A DNA stretch of 64,000 nt from Amorphochlora amoebiformis (lineage: Eukaryota > Cercozoa > Chlorarachniophyceae): NCBI GenBank assembly GCA_054601695.1, contig BAAHQB010000193.1, positions 124,001 through 188,000 of the forward strand, read 5' to 3'. Positions 50,046 to 63,774 of the stretch are shown here, one piece after another. The stretch's first letter is position 1. Every line of letters starts with the position of its first letter. The notes under the pieces are model-generated. The model was not told the DNA's origin. It saw nothing but the letters and a program-made list of their open reading frames with translations, and ran no database searches. The position numbers and the translations under genes are program-made.

Positions 50046-50550
50046 AGAAAGTATAGCTGGCGCATTGTTGGAATTTTAATATATGCAGAGCTTGGATAAG
50101 TACGAATTAATATTGCAGAGCTTGGATAAGTACGAACCTCTTATATCTAGTATATACGCAAATTAATTACTACCGTCTAGAACGTCTAGAACGTACCGAT
50201 CACATCCGCTAAGCCTAGTAAGCCTAGATGAAGATAAGTTAGATAACGTTACATACCTATTGTAACGTATCATGCCATCTTATCATTATATATGGTTTTT
50301 CATAAATAGTAGATTAATTAAAGTGTAGCTATAACTAGATGCTAACTCATAGTACTAGCTAGACTAGCTGTACACTGGCCAAGCTCTTGAGCTACTCTAG
50401 TACTGGAGCTACGTACATCAGATCTACTAGATCTAGTACATGACTAGTCTAGCATGTACGTACATATAATTAACACAGTTGTCTAGACAGCAGCCATTCA
50501 CTACCACTTGAGTAATTTTCTCATCTCTTCTTTATCTAGTTTCTAGAGTT
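50046..50550. other. unique CTAG-rich stretch with a small tandem duplication
   Basis: TGCAGAGCTTGGATAAGTAC occurs twice (50085, 50114). 50160-50470 is rich in CTAG/TCTAGA/TACGTA, like 15.5-17 kb and 42.1-42.3 kb. No exon seen. Confidence 0.6.
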
Positions 50551-50702
50551 TATCCTGATGAAACATAGATTTTTGAAAAAAAAAAGTCGTCATTTTTCTA
50601 CACGTGCAAGAAGAAAAAAAAAAAAACATTTTTTTCGGGCGTCCTTGGCTTCGTTCTACTGTTCTTCTGATGGCATTCGGCTCGCGCATTGGCGTCTGCG
50701 GC

Positions 50703-50797
50703 CACGTGTCGTCCTTATTGGCACGTGTCGTTCTTATTGGCACGTGTCGTCCTTATTGACACGTGTCGTCCTTATTGGCACGTGTCGTCCTTATTGG
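50703..50797. repeat. five 19-bp units with a CACGTG core
   Basis: CACGTGTCGTCCTTATTGG repeats with exact 19-bp spacing at 50703, 50722, 50741, 50760 and 50779; two units have single changes. CACGTG is the E/G-box palindrome bound by bHLH and bZIP factors in many eukaryotes, so a regulatory array is possible. A frame also runs through it. Confidence 0.9.
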
Positions 50798-50829
50798 CAT
50801 TCATCGTTGTAATCCTATATCATAGTGCG

Positions 50830-50883
50830 TCGTGTATACGTATAATATATATATATATATTATATATATGTATATATATATAT

Positions 50884-50940
<57 letters not shown>

Positions 50941-51011
50941 TATATGCTATCATTAATATATATATACGAGTAAATAAATGCATATACACAAACACACATA
51001 TATACACATAA

Positions 51012-51042
<31 letters not shown>

Positions 51043-51250
51043 ACATAATATTAAAATATTGCTTACACCGATATGCATGACTGTATTGTGTACATACGAG
51101 TTTTATATATATATGTATTTACATATATATACATATATATATATATTATATATATATATATATAAATGTATGTATATTAAGATACATATACTCATATATA
51201 TATATATATATATATGTATGTGTACATATACATATATCTATATCAATATG

Positions 51251-51287
<37 letters not shown>

Positions 51288-51293
51288 GTATGC

Positions 51294-51343
<50 letters not shown>

Positions 51344-51400
51344 TACATATGTGGGTGTGTGTATACATATATAATTCATATGTATATATACATTATAAAC

Positions 51401-51433
<33 letters not shown>

Positions 51434-51587
51434 TTTACATGTGTGTATACACTATATAAGTACTAGTATACCTCCTATAATATAACACAGGAATATATAT
51501 GTTAATCATATATATTATATATATATATATATGTATATATTATACATATATGTAAATTTATACATATGTATACATATAATATTTATA

Positions 51588-51621
<34 letters not shown>

Positions 51622-51625
51622 AATA

Positions 51626-51702
<77 letters not shown>

Positions 51703-51922
51703 ACACATATATACATATATATATATATATCTATCTATCCATACGTTTAGCTTTATATACAATAACTCGTATAATTTATACACACATATACATGCATACA
51801 CATGTACATGTATATGTACAGAAATAAGCATGTATGTATACTAAAATACGTAGATACATTAACATAAATGTACATACATACGCTTGCGAATAATTAACAT
51901 ATATATATATATATATATATAC

Positions 51923-51953
<31 letters not shown>

Positions 51954-52010
51954 CATATATATATACATATATATACATATACATATATATATATATACAT
52001 GTATTCAATA
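50830..52010. repeat. TA/TATACA microsatellite block
   Basis: Simple repeat. Nothing gene-like. Confidence 0.95.
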
Positions 52011-52014
52011 TTGT

Positions 52015-52116
52015 ATTATTAATGACCTCGTGCCAGAAACCCAGAACCCCCGCATAAATAATTTTCTTGGAAGTTTCAGCCCCCTTCGGAAGCTACAGAT
52101 ATATTCTTCAGCCTAA
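52015..52116 (+). CDS. candidate terminal exon DLVPETQNPRINNFLGSF
   Basis: The frame enters from a TA tract, reads CIINDLVPETQNPRINNFLG and SFSPLRKLQIYSSA, and stops at 52114-52116. Ordinary codon use replaces TA repeat abruptly. No clear acceptor; the exon edge is near 52010-52024. Confidence 0.45.
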   Translation: MINDLVPETQNPRINNFLGSFSPLRKLQIYSSA

Positions 52117-52157
52117 TAACACTCAATATATATATATATATATATATACATATATAC

Positions 52158-52345
52158 ACACGTATCCTATACTCTGTGTGCTTTCATATACATTTCGGAC
52201 GTCTGGACAACCCACATGTGATATATATATATATATATATGTATTTATGTATATTATATATATATATATATATATATGTGTGTATATACACGTATCCTAT
52301 CCTCTGTGTGCTTTTCGGACGTCTGGACGACAAACATATGATGTA
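52158..52345. repeat. duplicated CGTATCCTAT-CTCTGTGTGC segment
   Basis: CGTATCCTATACTCTGTGTG followed by TTTCGGACGTCTGGAC at 52161-52206, and again at 52291-52327 without an 11-bp insertion (CATATACATTT). A TA tract lies between. Possible duplicated exon; the frame is not preserved by the indel. Confidence 0.75.
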
Positions 52346-52828
52346 CATGTATTCAGACGTGTAAGGCACGTGTATGGAGGATAATAATGATAGGATAGCG
52401 GAGGGTGTGAGAGCATTCACTACCCCCTGTTATGTTTAAGGTAATATTACCTTGAAAAAACACAGTTCACCGGATGCTTAGTAGTGCTCAGTACCCTCCT
52501 CATCTCGAGTACTCAATACTTCGAAAAGTACTCGATGCACAGTTCCGAAATTAAAAAGCCACATCAACTTTGGTTATAACTTGTATCATTTGCGAATGTT
52601 TTGACAGAACCGAGTCTTGCGTGTCTGCGTCTGAGTTTATATGTATATATATATATATATATGTATATGTATATATATTTCTATATATGTATAGATGTAT
52701 AGATGTATATGTATGTATGTGTAAATTTATATTGGATGTATATATACATATATATATATATATTTACTATGCGTGTACATATAATATATTTATATATATA
52801 TATATAAATATATATGTTTATATTTATA

Positions 52829-52900
<72 letters not shown>

Positions 52901-52904
52901 TATC

Positions 52905-53185
52905 AATATACAACATATATCCCATACCTTTGCAGCTGGTCAAAATTTCTTGCTGTAATCACAGGCCTTTCCCGAACATGTTTGCCGACAAATATTTGCC
53001 GACAAATATTTGCTCTTTTTTCTGACTTTCTTGAAATGCTTACTCGGGGAATGTACAACGGATGGTATGTGATACCTATGAACCCCCGACCTCTTTTTTT
53101 CTGTCATTCCCTGAATCCCGGGAACCCCGGGAATCCTGAAATTCGCCCGTGGCAGGGAAATATGTCACGCATCGATGTCACATAG
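52905..53185 (+). CDS. [19 protein letters not shown], unidentified
   Basis: After a TA tract the frame reads [60 protein letters not shown] and [20 protein letters not shown] to a TAG at 53183-53185. GCCGACAAATATTT is repeated in tandem at 52983. CCTTTGCAG at 52928-52936 is an acceptor candidate that favours another frame. Coding plausible; family unknown. Confidence 0.35.
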
Positions 53186-53412
53186 ACACTTGTGTCGGAG
53201 TATCCTTGCCGGACGGAGATATAACATGCCTCCAATCGTGCCCACAATATCCATAAGCGTGCATGAAAAGGGCGCCATTCAATGCTACGCCAACTGTGAC
53301 ATCATAAGGTGACAATCTAATACCTCGCATGTGTGACAATCCTTAATGACATTTTCGTACATGTGACATATCTTCGTGACATTCCAAACACTCGTGACAT
53401 ACCAAGGTGACA
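53160..53412. promoter_or_regulatory. cluster of nine GTGACA/TGTCAC motifs
   Basis: TGTCAC at about 53163 and 53177, and GTGACA at about 53296, 53309, 53333, 53363, 53375, 53391 and 53407. The same hexamer makes the palindromes at 13085, 13213 and 14929. The density suggests a binding-site cluster or an old repeat. Confidence 0.5.
53226..53308 (+). CDS. candidate first exon MPPIVPTISISVHEKGAIQC
   Basis: ATG at 53226 opens 27 codons plus AG: MPPIVPTISISVHEKGAIQC then YANCDII, ending AAG-GTGACA at 53309. Read through, the frame stops at once (TGA), which supports splicing here. The next plus-strand exon candidate (53407) is in a different phase, so the joining partner is unknown. Confidence 0.4.
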
Positions 53413-53721
53413 TTATGTCCATTCCACAACCCCTCCGTCCCATCGTACCAGAAGGAACCCATACGCCCGAAGCCCTCTCGCCGCCGTCCCGTCCCCGCCG
53501 CCCGAAACGATATCGAATTTATCGCTCTTTTTATTTTTCTCTCTTTTCTCTCGTTTTTCCTTTTCCCGCGCTTTTTCTATCCGGAAGACCAAGGGCATAA
53601 GAGAGCTGGAAAATATCCGGCTTATCTGCTGTATGCTATATCGACTCGCTCGGGTATTTCCTCAGCATGTGATAACGTAGTGATTGTTCGATATCAGAGT
53701 GAATATGAGAAAATAGAGTAA
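53407..53721 (+). CDS. ORF with one membrane segment, terminal exon
   Basis: No ATG. CCAAG at 53402-53406 may be the acceptor. It reads TLCPFHNPSVPSYQKEPIRP, a Pro/Arg-rich part, NDIEFIALFIFLSFLSFFLF as a hydrophobic helix, then YPEDQGHKRAGKYPAYLLYA and CDNVVIVRYQSEYEKIE, with the stop at 53719-53721. Layout: Arg/Pro-rich, one transmembrane helix, polar tail. A second frame (MSIPQPLRPIVPEGTHTPEA) is open through the same bases. It converges on a minus exon ending at 53755. Confidence 0.45.
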   Translation: MTLCPFHNPSVPSYQKEPIRPKPSRRRPVPAARNDIEFIALFIFLSFLSFFLFPRFFYPEDQGHKRAGKYPAYLLYAISTRSGISSACDNVVIVRYQSEYEKIE

Positions 53722-53754
53722 TTTTGCGGGTGTGTAAGTGATTTTTTCGGTAAT

Positions 53755-53800
53755 TTATGATGTATTTGATGGTTTAGCTCGACGGATGGAAGGGTTTTGA
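53755..53800 (-). CDS. candidate terminal exon [14 protein letters not shown]
   Basis: On the minus strand TACATACCTCAG precedes 53800. T plus 15 codons read [14 protein letters not shown] and TAA at 53757-53755. The upstream intron would be the TA tract at 53805-53960, with PLLSRNLA (minus, about 53972-53999, TTGCAG before and GTATAT after) as the preceding micro-exon. The plus strand also shows ACTGAG-GTATGT here. Confidence 0.4.
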
Positions 53801-53922
53801 CTGAGGTATGTATATAATATATATATATATATATAAATATGTATATATATATATATATATATGTATATGTATATATATATATATGTATATATTATATTAC
53901 ATATATATATATATATATATAT

Positions 53923-53975
<53 letters not shown>

Positions 53976-53999
53976 CCAAATTTCTACTTAGAAGAGGCT

Positions 54000-54050
54000 G
54001 CAATATATATGTATATAATATATATATATATATATATATGTTTACATATT

Positions 54051-54100
<50 letters not shown>

Positions 54101-54302
54101 ATATATGAAAACATATCTGTTTATATATATATATATATGAAATATGTATATGTAAACATATCTGTTTATATATATATATATATTATATATATGAAGATAT
54201 ATATTTATATATATATATATATATATATGCAGATATGTACATATGCATATATATATATATATACACATATATATATATATATATGTATATAAATACGTAT
54301 GC

Positions 54303-54337
<35 letters not shown>

Positions 54338-54340
54338 CTC

Positions 54341-54427
<87 letters not shown>

Positions 54428-54440
54428 CATATACATACAT

Positions 54441-54471
<31 letters not shown>

Positions 54472-54529
54472 TATAGTTTAAAAGTAAAACATACGTATAT
54501 ATATTTACATGTATTATATATATATAGTA

Positions 54530-54572
<43 letters not shown>

Positions 54573-54626
54573 ACATTATGTATATAAATAATAGCGATAA
54601 GTGTATGTGTCCATAAATGTGTTATA

Positions 54627-54665
<39 letters not shown>

Positions 54666-54686
54666 TATATATATATAAATATATGT

Positions 54687-54736
<50 letters not shown>

Positions 54737-54746
54737 ATATATATGT

Positions 54747-54805
<59 letters not shown>

Positions 54806-54933
54806 GTATATAAATATAAATAAATAATATATGTATATATACATTCACACACATACATATACATATGTATATGTCAGCATGTATATGATATAGAGGATAT
54901 AAATTTAATTTATATGTTGATATTATTTATAAA

Positions 54934-54984
<51 letters not shown>

Positions 54985-55111
54985 AATATATAATATGTAT
55001 ACATATACATGTACGTGTTACATTTTGTATAATATTTTTGTAAATACACACATGTATATACATATATATATGTACATATGTATATATATATAATATATGT
55101 ATGTATGTATA

Positions 55112-55151
<40 letters not shown>

Positions 55152-55258
55152 ATACTATGTATGTAATTATGTTCGTATATACGTTAGGAATTTAAATATA
55201 TACATATATATATATATATATATATTTATTTTACATATATACACACATATATATATAT

Positions 55259-55294
<36 letters not shown>

Positions 55295-55300
55295 AACCTA
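54000..55300. repeat. TA microsatellite block
   Basis: Long TA runs. No gene. Confidence 0.95.
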
Positions 55301-55305
55301 TGTAA

Positions 55306-55347
55306 CATACTGTACCTCGAAACCAAATCTCATCCCAATTTCTACAC
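55306..55347 (+). CDS. candidate exon LETKSHPNFYT, copy 1
   Basis: CTCGAAACCAAATCTCATCC then CAATTTCTACACAT reads LETKSHPNFYT, followed by GTATAC. It matches KIKSHPNAYM of 55496-55591. The acceptor is undefined. TA tracts flank it. Confidence 0.4.
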
Positions 55348-55416
55348 ATGTATACATATACATATGTATATATATATATATGTATATTTGTAAATATACA
55401 TATATACTCGTACACA

Positions 55417-55456
<40 letters not shown>

Positions 55457-55495
55457 TAAAAGCAACATCCTCCAAACTTATATATCAAAACTCAG

Positions 55496-55591
55496 GGTCT
55501 CAAAATCAAATCTCATCCCAATGCATACATGCGAAAGTTTGAGAATGGCTTAACCATTGTTAACCTTTCTGACAACGAAAATGAGATAGAG
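55496..55591 (+). CDS. exon GLKIKSHPNAYMRKFENG, copy 2
   Basis: AAAACTCAG ends at 55495 and GAG-GTATAA makes a donor at 55592. Exactly 32 codons in phase 0 read GLKIKSHPNAYMRKFENGLT then IVNLSDNENEIE. The intron that follows starts with (CCCTAA)n. One of the best small exons in the window: good borders, codon mix and a partial paralogue at 55306. No domain recognised. Confidence 0.6.
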
Positions 55592-55594
55592 GTA

Positions 55595-56130
55595 TAACCC
55601 TAACCCTAACCCTAACCCTAACCCTAACCCTAACCCTAACCCTAACCCTTATCCTAACCACCCTAACAGTAAAAACTAACCCAAAAATGTACTTCAAACC
55701 GTAACCCTAACCACCCCGTAAGCCTATCCCTGTTTATCATTAGGGTTAGGGTTAGGGTTAGAGTTAGGGTTAGGGTTAGGGTTAGGATTAGGATTAGAGT
55801 TAGGGTTAGGATTAGGGTTAGGGTTAGGGTTAGGATTAGGGTTAGGATTAGGGTTAGATTAGGGTTACGGTTAGGTTGATTTTAGTTAGGGTTAGGGTTA
55901 GGATATGTAGCTAGGGTTAGTGTTGGGATTAGGGTTAGTGTTAGGGTTAGGGTTAGGGTCAGGGTTTGGGTTAGGGTTAGGGTTAGGGTTAGGATTAGGG
56001 TTAGGGTTAGGGTTTGGGAAATGATTGGGGTTTGAGTTTGGTTTTGAAATGTAATTAGGATTAGGGTTAGGTTGATAGATATTTCTTTGTGATTTAACAT
56101 TAATTCTAACCCTAAGCCTATCCCTAACCC
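55595..56130. repeat. telomere-type mosaic, CCCTAA then TTAGGG
   Basis: About 10 clean CCCTAA units (55595-55655), a unique spacer with decayed units to 55740, degenerate TTAGGG (55741-56075), and a short CCCTAA tail (56105-56130). Again CCCTAA precedes TTAGGG, as at 30.4 kb. Confidence 0.95.
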
Positions 56131-56199
56131 TAATGGTAAAATTAGGTATTTTTGGGCGAATTGTATACTAATCCTGAGGTTAGTTTCGTGATATTTATG

Positions 56200-56400
56200 T
56201 ATATAGCTGTATGAATATGTAAATGATATATATTGATATGCACGTATATAGATATATGAATATGTAAATTTACATACATATAGTGGTATATATGTACATA
56301 GATATATGAATATATAAAGTACATACATACAGTGAAATGCATGCATATAGAGATATACATAATAAAAAGTACATATATATGCAGATGTGTATACGTGTAC

Positions 56401-56452
<52 letters not shown>

Positions 56453-56504
56453 ACATATATCAGTGTATGTACATGTATACTTGTAAATATAATATATATA
56501 AACA

Positions 56505-56535
<31 letters not shown>

Positions 56536-56719
56536 ATGTAGCTATATGTATATGTGTACCTATATATATATATATATAAATTACGTATATATATATATGT
56601 GTATAAAATATATATGTATATGAATATATATATATGTGTATATGTATATATATATATATATATACAGATATTGTCAAAATATATAACAGAGATGCTTTTA
56701 TAACATATACATATTCGAT

Positions 56720-56760
<41 letters not shown>
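56200..56760. repeat. TA/TATG microsatellite
   Basis: Includes a tandem 60-bp unit (ATAGATATATGAATATGTAAA, 56245-56330). The island 56675-56715 (minus [13 protein letters not shown]) is a possible exon. No clear borders. Confidence 0.8.
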
Positions 56761-56771
<11 letters not shown>

Positions 56772-56773
<2 letters not shown>

Positions 56774-56821
56774 GATATCAAGATCAAATGTAGAATTTAA
56801 CATTATAGGGTTAACCACATA

Positions 56822-56823
<2 letters not shown>
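56772..56823 (-). CDS. candidate exon [15 protein letters not shown]
   Basis: The minus strand of the island between TA tracts reads [18 protein letters not shown]. Ordinary residues, but no convincing acceptor or donor beyond TA context. Confidence 0.35.
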
Positions 56824-56866
<43 letters not shown>

Positions 56867-56897
56867 TTGATATTTATATATATATATACATATATAT

Positions 56898-56957
<60 letters not shown>

Positions 56958-57088
56958 CTCATATACAGAACATACTTTGTGTATAATGATTTGAATGAAT
57001 ATTATATCATTATGTATATGTACATATATTATATATATATATATACATATATTATATACTTATCTTGTATAATATTTGTTAATTATCC

Positions 57089-57119
<31 letters not shown>

Positions 57120-57198
57120 TATGTAAATATATATATCATGTACTTGAATATTTGGTTTGGTTTATGTATATATTGGATTTTATAAGTATTACATCTTT

Positions 57199-57244
<46 letters not shown>

Positions 57245-57252
57245 ATTTATAC

Positions 57253-57285
<33 letters not shown>

Positions 57286-57333
57286 TGAATGTACATGCTC
57301 ATTTTCGGTTTGGTATTTAATACCATTTCACAT

Positions 57334-57368
<35 letters not shown>

Positions 57369-57419
57369 TATATATATATACATATATAATATGCATATAT
57401 ATATGTATATATATATATA

Positions 57420-57510
57420 TACCATATCTTTTTATTGATATATACATTGTATACTTTAACATCCTAAATTGTCCGAATATCTCATACCCTTGAAGACTAG
57501 AATTTTGCAT
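57420..57510 (-). CDS. candidate first exon MQNSSLQGYEIFGQF
   Basis: ATG (minus, 57510) opens MQNSSLQGYEIFGQFRMLKY then TMYISIKRYG, where GATATG-GTATAT offers a donor near 57420. The downstream intron would be TA repeat. Plus-strand frames over the same island are less convincing. Confidence 0.4.
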
Positions 57511-57554
57511 AAATGGTTACATGCTCATTTAGATATGTGTACCACATGTGTAAG

Positions 57555-57589
<35 letters not shown>

Positions 57590-57883
57590 TTAAATATATA
57601 TGTATACCTTTTTTGATAAATATTGCATCATTACCTATTTATGTATATAGATATACATAGATGTACATACTTATACATATGTATATATATATATATATGT
57701 ATATATATGTATAATTATGATTTTTCCACAACTATTACATCATTACTTATTATTACGTTATTTATATACATACATACATATACATATATATATATATCTA
57801 TATATATATGTATGTATATATATCCATATATCTATATATATATGCCTATATATACACATATATATATGTATATATATATTCAG

Positions 57884-57927
57884 TCCGAAGACCCAAGTGT
57901 GCAATTTAAACCGATTGATTTGAGAGG
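57884..57927 (+). CDS. candidate 44-nt micro-exon [14 protein letters not shown]
   Basis: TATATTCAG ends at 57883 and GG-GTATAT makes a donor at 57928. Fourteen codons read [14 protein letters not shown] plus two bases. Clear acceptor and composition. It precedes the duplicated VRSGYILLR segments. Confidence 0.5.
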
Positions 57928-57973
57928 GTATATATGGAATATATGTGTGTGTATATATGTATATATATATATG

Positions 57974-58012
<39 letters not shown>

Positions 58013-58015
<3 letters not shown>

Positions 58016-58075
58016 AGATCTGGTTATATACTACTTAGGGCAGCGTCATTTGACTTTGTTCATGAGATTTATATG
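58013..58075 (+). CDS. candidate exon [19 protein letters not shown], copy 1
   Basis: GTTAGATCTGGTTATATACT reads [20 protein letters not shown]. Copy 2 at 58268-58327 reads [20 protein letters not shown]. Differences include three synonymous changes (GGT/GGC, CTA/CTG, GCG/GCA) and no frame change. TA tracts flank both; edges are not resolved. Confidence 0.5.
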
Positions 58076-58077
58076 TA

Positions 58078-58265
<188 letters not shown>

Positions 58266-58267
58266 CA

Positions 58268-58325
58268 TGCTAGATCTGGCTATATACTGCTTAGGACAGC
58301 ATTACTTGACTTTGTTCATGATGTT

Positions 58326-58327
<2 letters not shown>
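58268..58327 (+). CDS. candidate exon [19 protein letters not shown], copy 2
   Basis: See the partner at 58013. About 255 bp apart, with nearly pure TA between. GATGTTT-GTATAT at its end resembles a donor. Confidence 0.5.
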
Positions 58328-58373
<46 letters not shown>

Positions 58374-58380
58374 CTTGGAT

Positions 58381-58445
58381 ATATATATAAGGTGTGCAGA
58401 TGTTATAGTGTAACAGTGTATTTAAATGACGTTTGTGGATGCTAT
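58381..58445 (+). CDS. candidate exon [14 protein letters not shown], copy 1
   Basis: The frame reads [19 protein letters not shown] relative, MSLMVYLKEACYLH, lies at 58663-58705 beyond a TA tract. It is the fourth duplicated segment in this 0.8-kb stretch. Confidence 0.35.
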
Positions 58446-58503
58446 ATATGTTTGTTATGTATATGTATGTTATATATATATACATATATATATATATACA
58501 TAT

Positions 58504-58534
<31 letters not shown>

Positions 58535-58581
58535 ATGTATATGTATATATTCACATCTTTATATATATATATACATATATT

Positions 58582-58619
<38 letters not shown>

Positions 58620-58662
58620 CTATTTGTCTATGCATATAGGTAAATTATTATTCGATATATAG

Positions 58663-58705
58663 ATGTCCTTAATGGTATATCTCAAGGAAGCGTGTTACTT
58701 ACATA
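58663..58705 (+). CDS. candidate exon SLMVYLKEACYL, copy 2
   Basis: ATG at 58663 reads MSLMVYLKEACYLHI and then goes into TA repeat. The match to the copy at 58381 is VYL[NK][DE].C. Weak but consistent with the neighbouring duplications. Confidence 0.3.
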
Positions 58706-58737
58706 TATTTATATATATCAAAATGCGTATTGTATAT

Positions 58738-58770
<33 letters not shown>

Positions 58771-58884
58771 TTATTTACATATATTGTATACATTTGTTTT
58801 TATATTTTCATTAAATATGTATATCTATTTGCATATATATATATATATATACATAAGATATATTCGAATGAAATGAATTTTTAA

Positions 58885-58922
<38 letters not shown>

Positions 58923-58984
58923 GTATATTATATATATATATATATGTATTCATATAAATATATATATATATATATAATAAATAT

Positions 58985-59289
58985 CTACCCTACCCATGTA
59001 AGCATATATCCCGGCCTTGTAGTCATGTTCTCACGAGTTATAGACACCTTTATACACATCTACACGGCCACGAACATGGTTTTTCGGGTCGCAAACACGC
59101 ATGTATACATTTGCATGGCCGGGATGTATGCTGACAAGGGTAGTAAACACCTATGTAAATTTTTTTGCATGGCCGGGAAATACGCTTACACATACTTAAT
59201 ATATATATATATATGTATATATAGAATATATATGTGTATATATGTATAAATATAAATAATACATATATATATATATATACCATTAGCAC

Positions 59290-59326
<37 letters not shown>

Positions 59327-60365
59327 TAGAGTCGAGATATATACGTTCCTGGGTCGCAGACACGCATGTACATATTTATACGTCCAGGATACATGCTCTC
59401 ACGGACCATAAACACCCTTATACATGTCTACACGGCCCGGATATATGCTTTCACTGCTCGCAAACACGCATGTATATATTTACTCGGCCAGGATGGATTC
59501 TATCACAGGTCTAACACTCATATACATATCTACACGGCCGGGAAATACATTCTCACAAGGGCCGCAAAAAACACCTACGTACATAGCTACAAGTCGGGAT
59601 ACATGCTTCCACGGATCTCAAACACCTATGTACATATTTACACGGCCAGGATACATGCTTTCAAGGGGGCTAAACAGCTATATATATTCTCACTGGTCGC
59701 AAACATCTATGTACGTATTTACTCGTGAAAGCATGTATCCCGCCTTTGTATCCATATACATAGGTGTTTGCGACCCATATGGGCATGTATCCTGGCCTTG
59801 TAAATATAAACGTGGGTGTTGGCGACCTCTTGAGAGCATATATCCTGGCCATGTAAAATATGTGCATGCCTCTTCGACCGTGAGAACATGTTTCTCGATC
59901 CTAGAAATATGTACATATGGATGCTTTGGCCCGTAAGAGAGTGTATCCTGGCCGTGAAAATATGTACATAGGTGCTAGCCACCCATGGAAGCATATATCC
60001 CGGTCGTATAGATATGTATGTATCCCGACTTTGTAAATATGTACATAGGTTTCTGCAACCCATGGGAGCGTGTGTCCTGGCCGTGTAAATATGTATCCTG
60101 GCCGCGTAAATATGTATATATTTGATAGCGGCCCGTGTGAGAAGGTATCCTGGCCGTGTAAGTATGTACATGTGTGATAGAAACACATAAAAGCATGTAT
60201 CCTGCAAGTATATAGCTGGTAGCGACCCGCGCGAGCATTTATCCCCCGTGTAAATATGTATATAGGTGTTGGCAATCTGTGGTAGAATGTAGCTCAGCCG
60301 TAAGTGCATACACATATACATACATATTTACAAAATTATCTAAGAGTATAGTCTTACAAATATAT

Positions 60366-60405
<40 letters not shown>

Positions 60406-60720
60406 CATATACATACATACACATACATAAAAATATACATATACATACACATGCATTGTATCCCGGCCGTGTAGATATGTACATGGATATTTCAGACCCT
60501 TGAAAGCATGTATACTAACCGTGTAATCCTATAAATAGGTGTTTACGACCCCCTGAAAGCATGCTTCCGCAGTGTAAAAATGTATATACGCGCTTGTGAC
60601 CCGAGGGAGCATCTATGCTGGTCGTGTAAATATGTATACTAGTGTTTGTGAACGGTGGCAGCATGTATCGCGGCCGTGTAGCTATGTCATAGGTGTTAGC
60701 GATGCATGTGAATATATATC
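58985..60720. repeat. large minisatellite with inverted halves
   Basis: A unit of about 50-60 bp, CACGGCCGGGATACATGC-TTTCACGG-CGCAAACACC-TATGTACATATTTA, runs in one orientation from about 59020 to 59722 and in the reverse orientation from 59723 to 60300 and 60455-60720, with one reversed unit at the far left (58995-59020). Units are 60-90 percent alike by eye, some 25-30 in all. A TA insertion at 59200-59330 and CA/TA at 60310-60455 interrupt it. Frames stay open on both strands (RPGYMLSR, NTYVHIYTAR), up to about 200 codons, because the period cycles through frames. I do not call them proteins. Confidence 0.9.
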
Positions 60721-61000
60721 ATGGAATGTATATACTATATAGGTATGATGGATATGTATATATTATATATATATATATATAAATGTATATATATATATAT
60801 GTATATATATGTATATATATATATGTATATATATATATATGTATATATATGTATACATATATATATATATATATACATACATAAATGTGCGTATACATAC
60901 ATATATACATATATATATACACATGTAGTTCATACACACACACACACACATTTACAAAATTATCTAAGAATATACTTGCAGGATTAGTCTTACAAATATA
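60721..61000. repeat. TA microsatellite and duplicated flank
   Basis: TA/TATG repeat. TTTACAAAATTATCTAAGA followed by GTCTTACAAATATATA is present at 60327-60368 and 60951-61003. The second copy has TACTTGCAGGATTA inserted. Confidence 0.8.
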
Positions 61001-63640
<2,640 letters not shown>

Positions 63641-63701
63641 ATCTCATGTGCTCATGAGTATATGTGCTAACCTAACCTCTCATATGATGAGCTTGGCATA
63701 A

Positions 63702-63751
63702 TTACTCATCATAATTATGCGGCTGCAGTCCGGAACTTGTAGGTGGGATAA
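63702..63751 (-). CDS. candidate terminal exon VIPPTSSGLQPHNYDE
   Basis: On the minus strand ACGGTATCTGTAG precedes 63751. Two bases plus 16 codons read IPPTSSGLQPHNYDE after a split codon and end with TAA at 63704-63702. The island is unique and the upstream (minus) intron would be the TA tract at 63780-64000. A read-through frame (HFTVSVVIPPTSS) is also open. Confidence 0.5.
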
Positions 63752-63774
63752 CTACAGATACCGTAAAATGCAGA

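Noticed and set aside
59366-60321. Open frames of 120-200 codons (RPGYMLSR, NTYVHIYTAR)
   Set aside because: They coincide with the minisatellite, are open on both strands, and lose or gain frames with each unit; a protein is possible but not supported.
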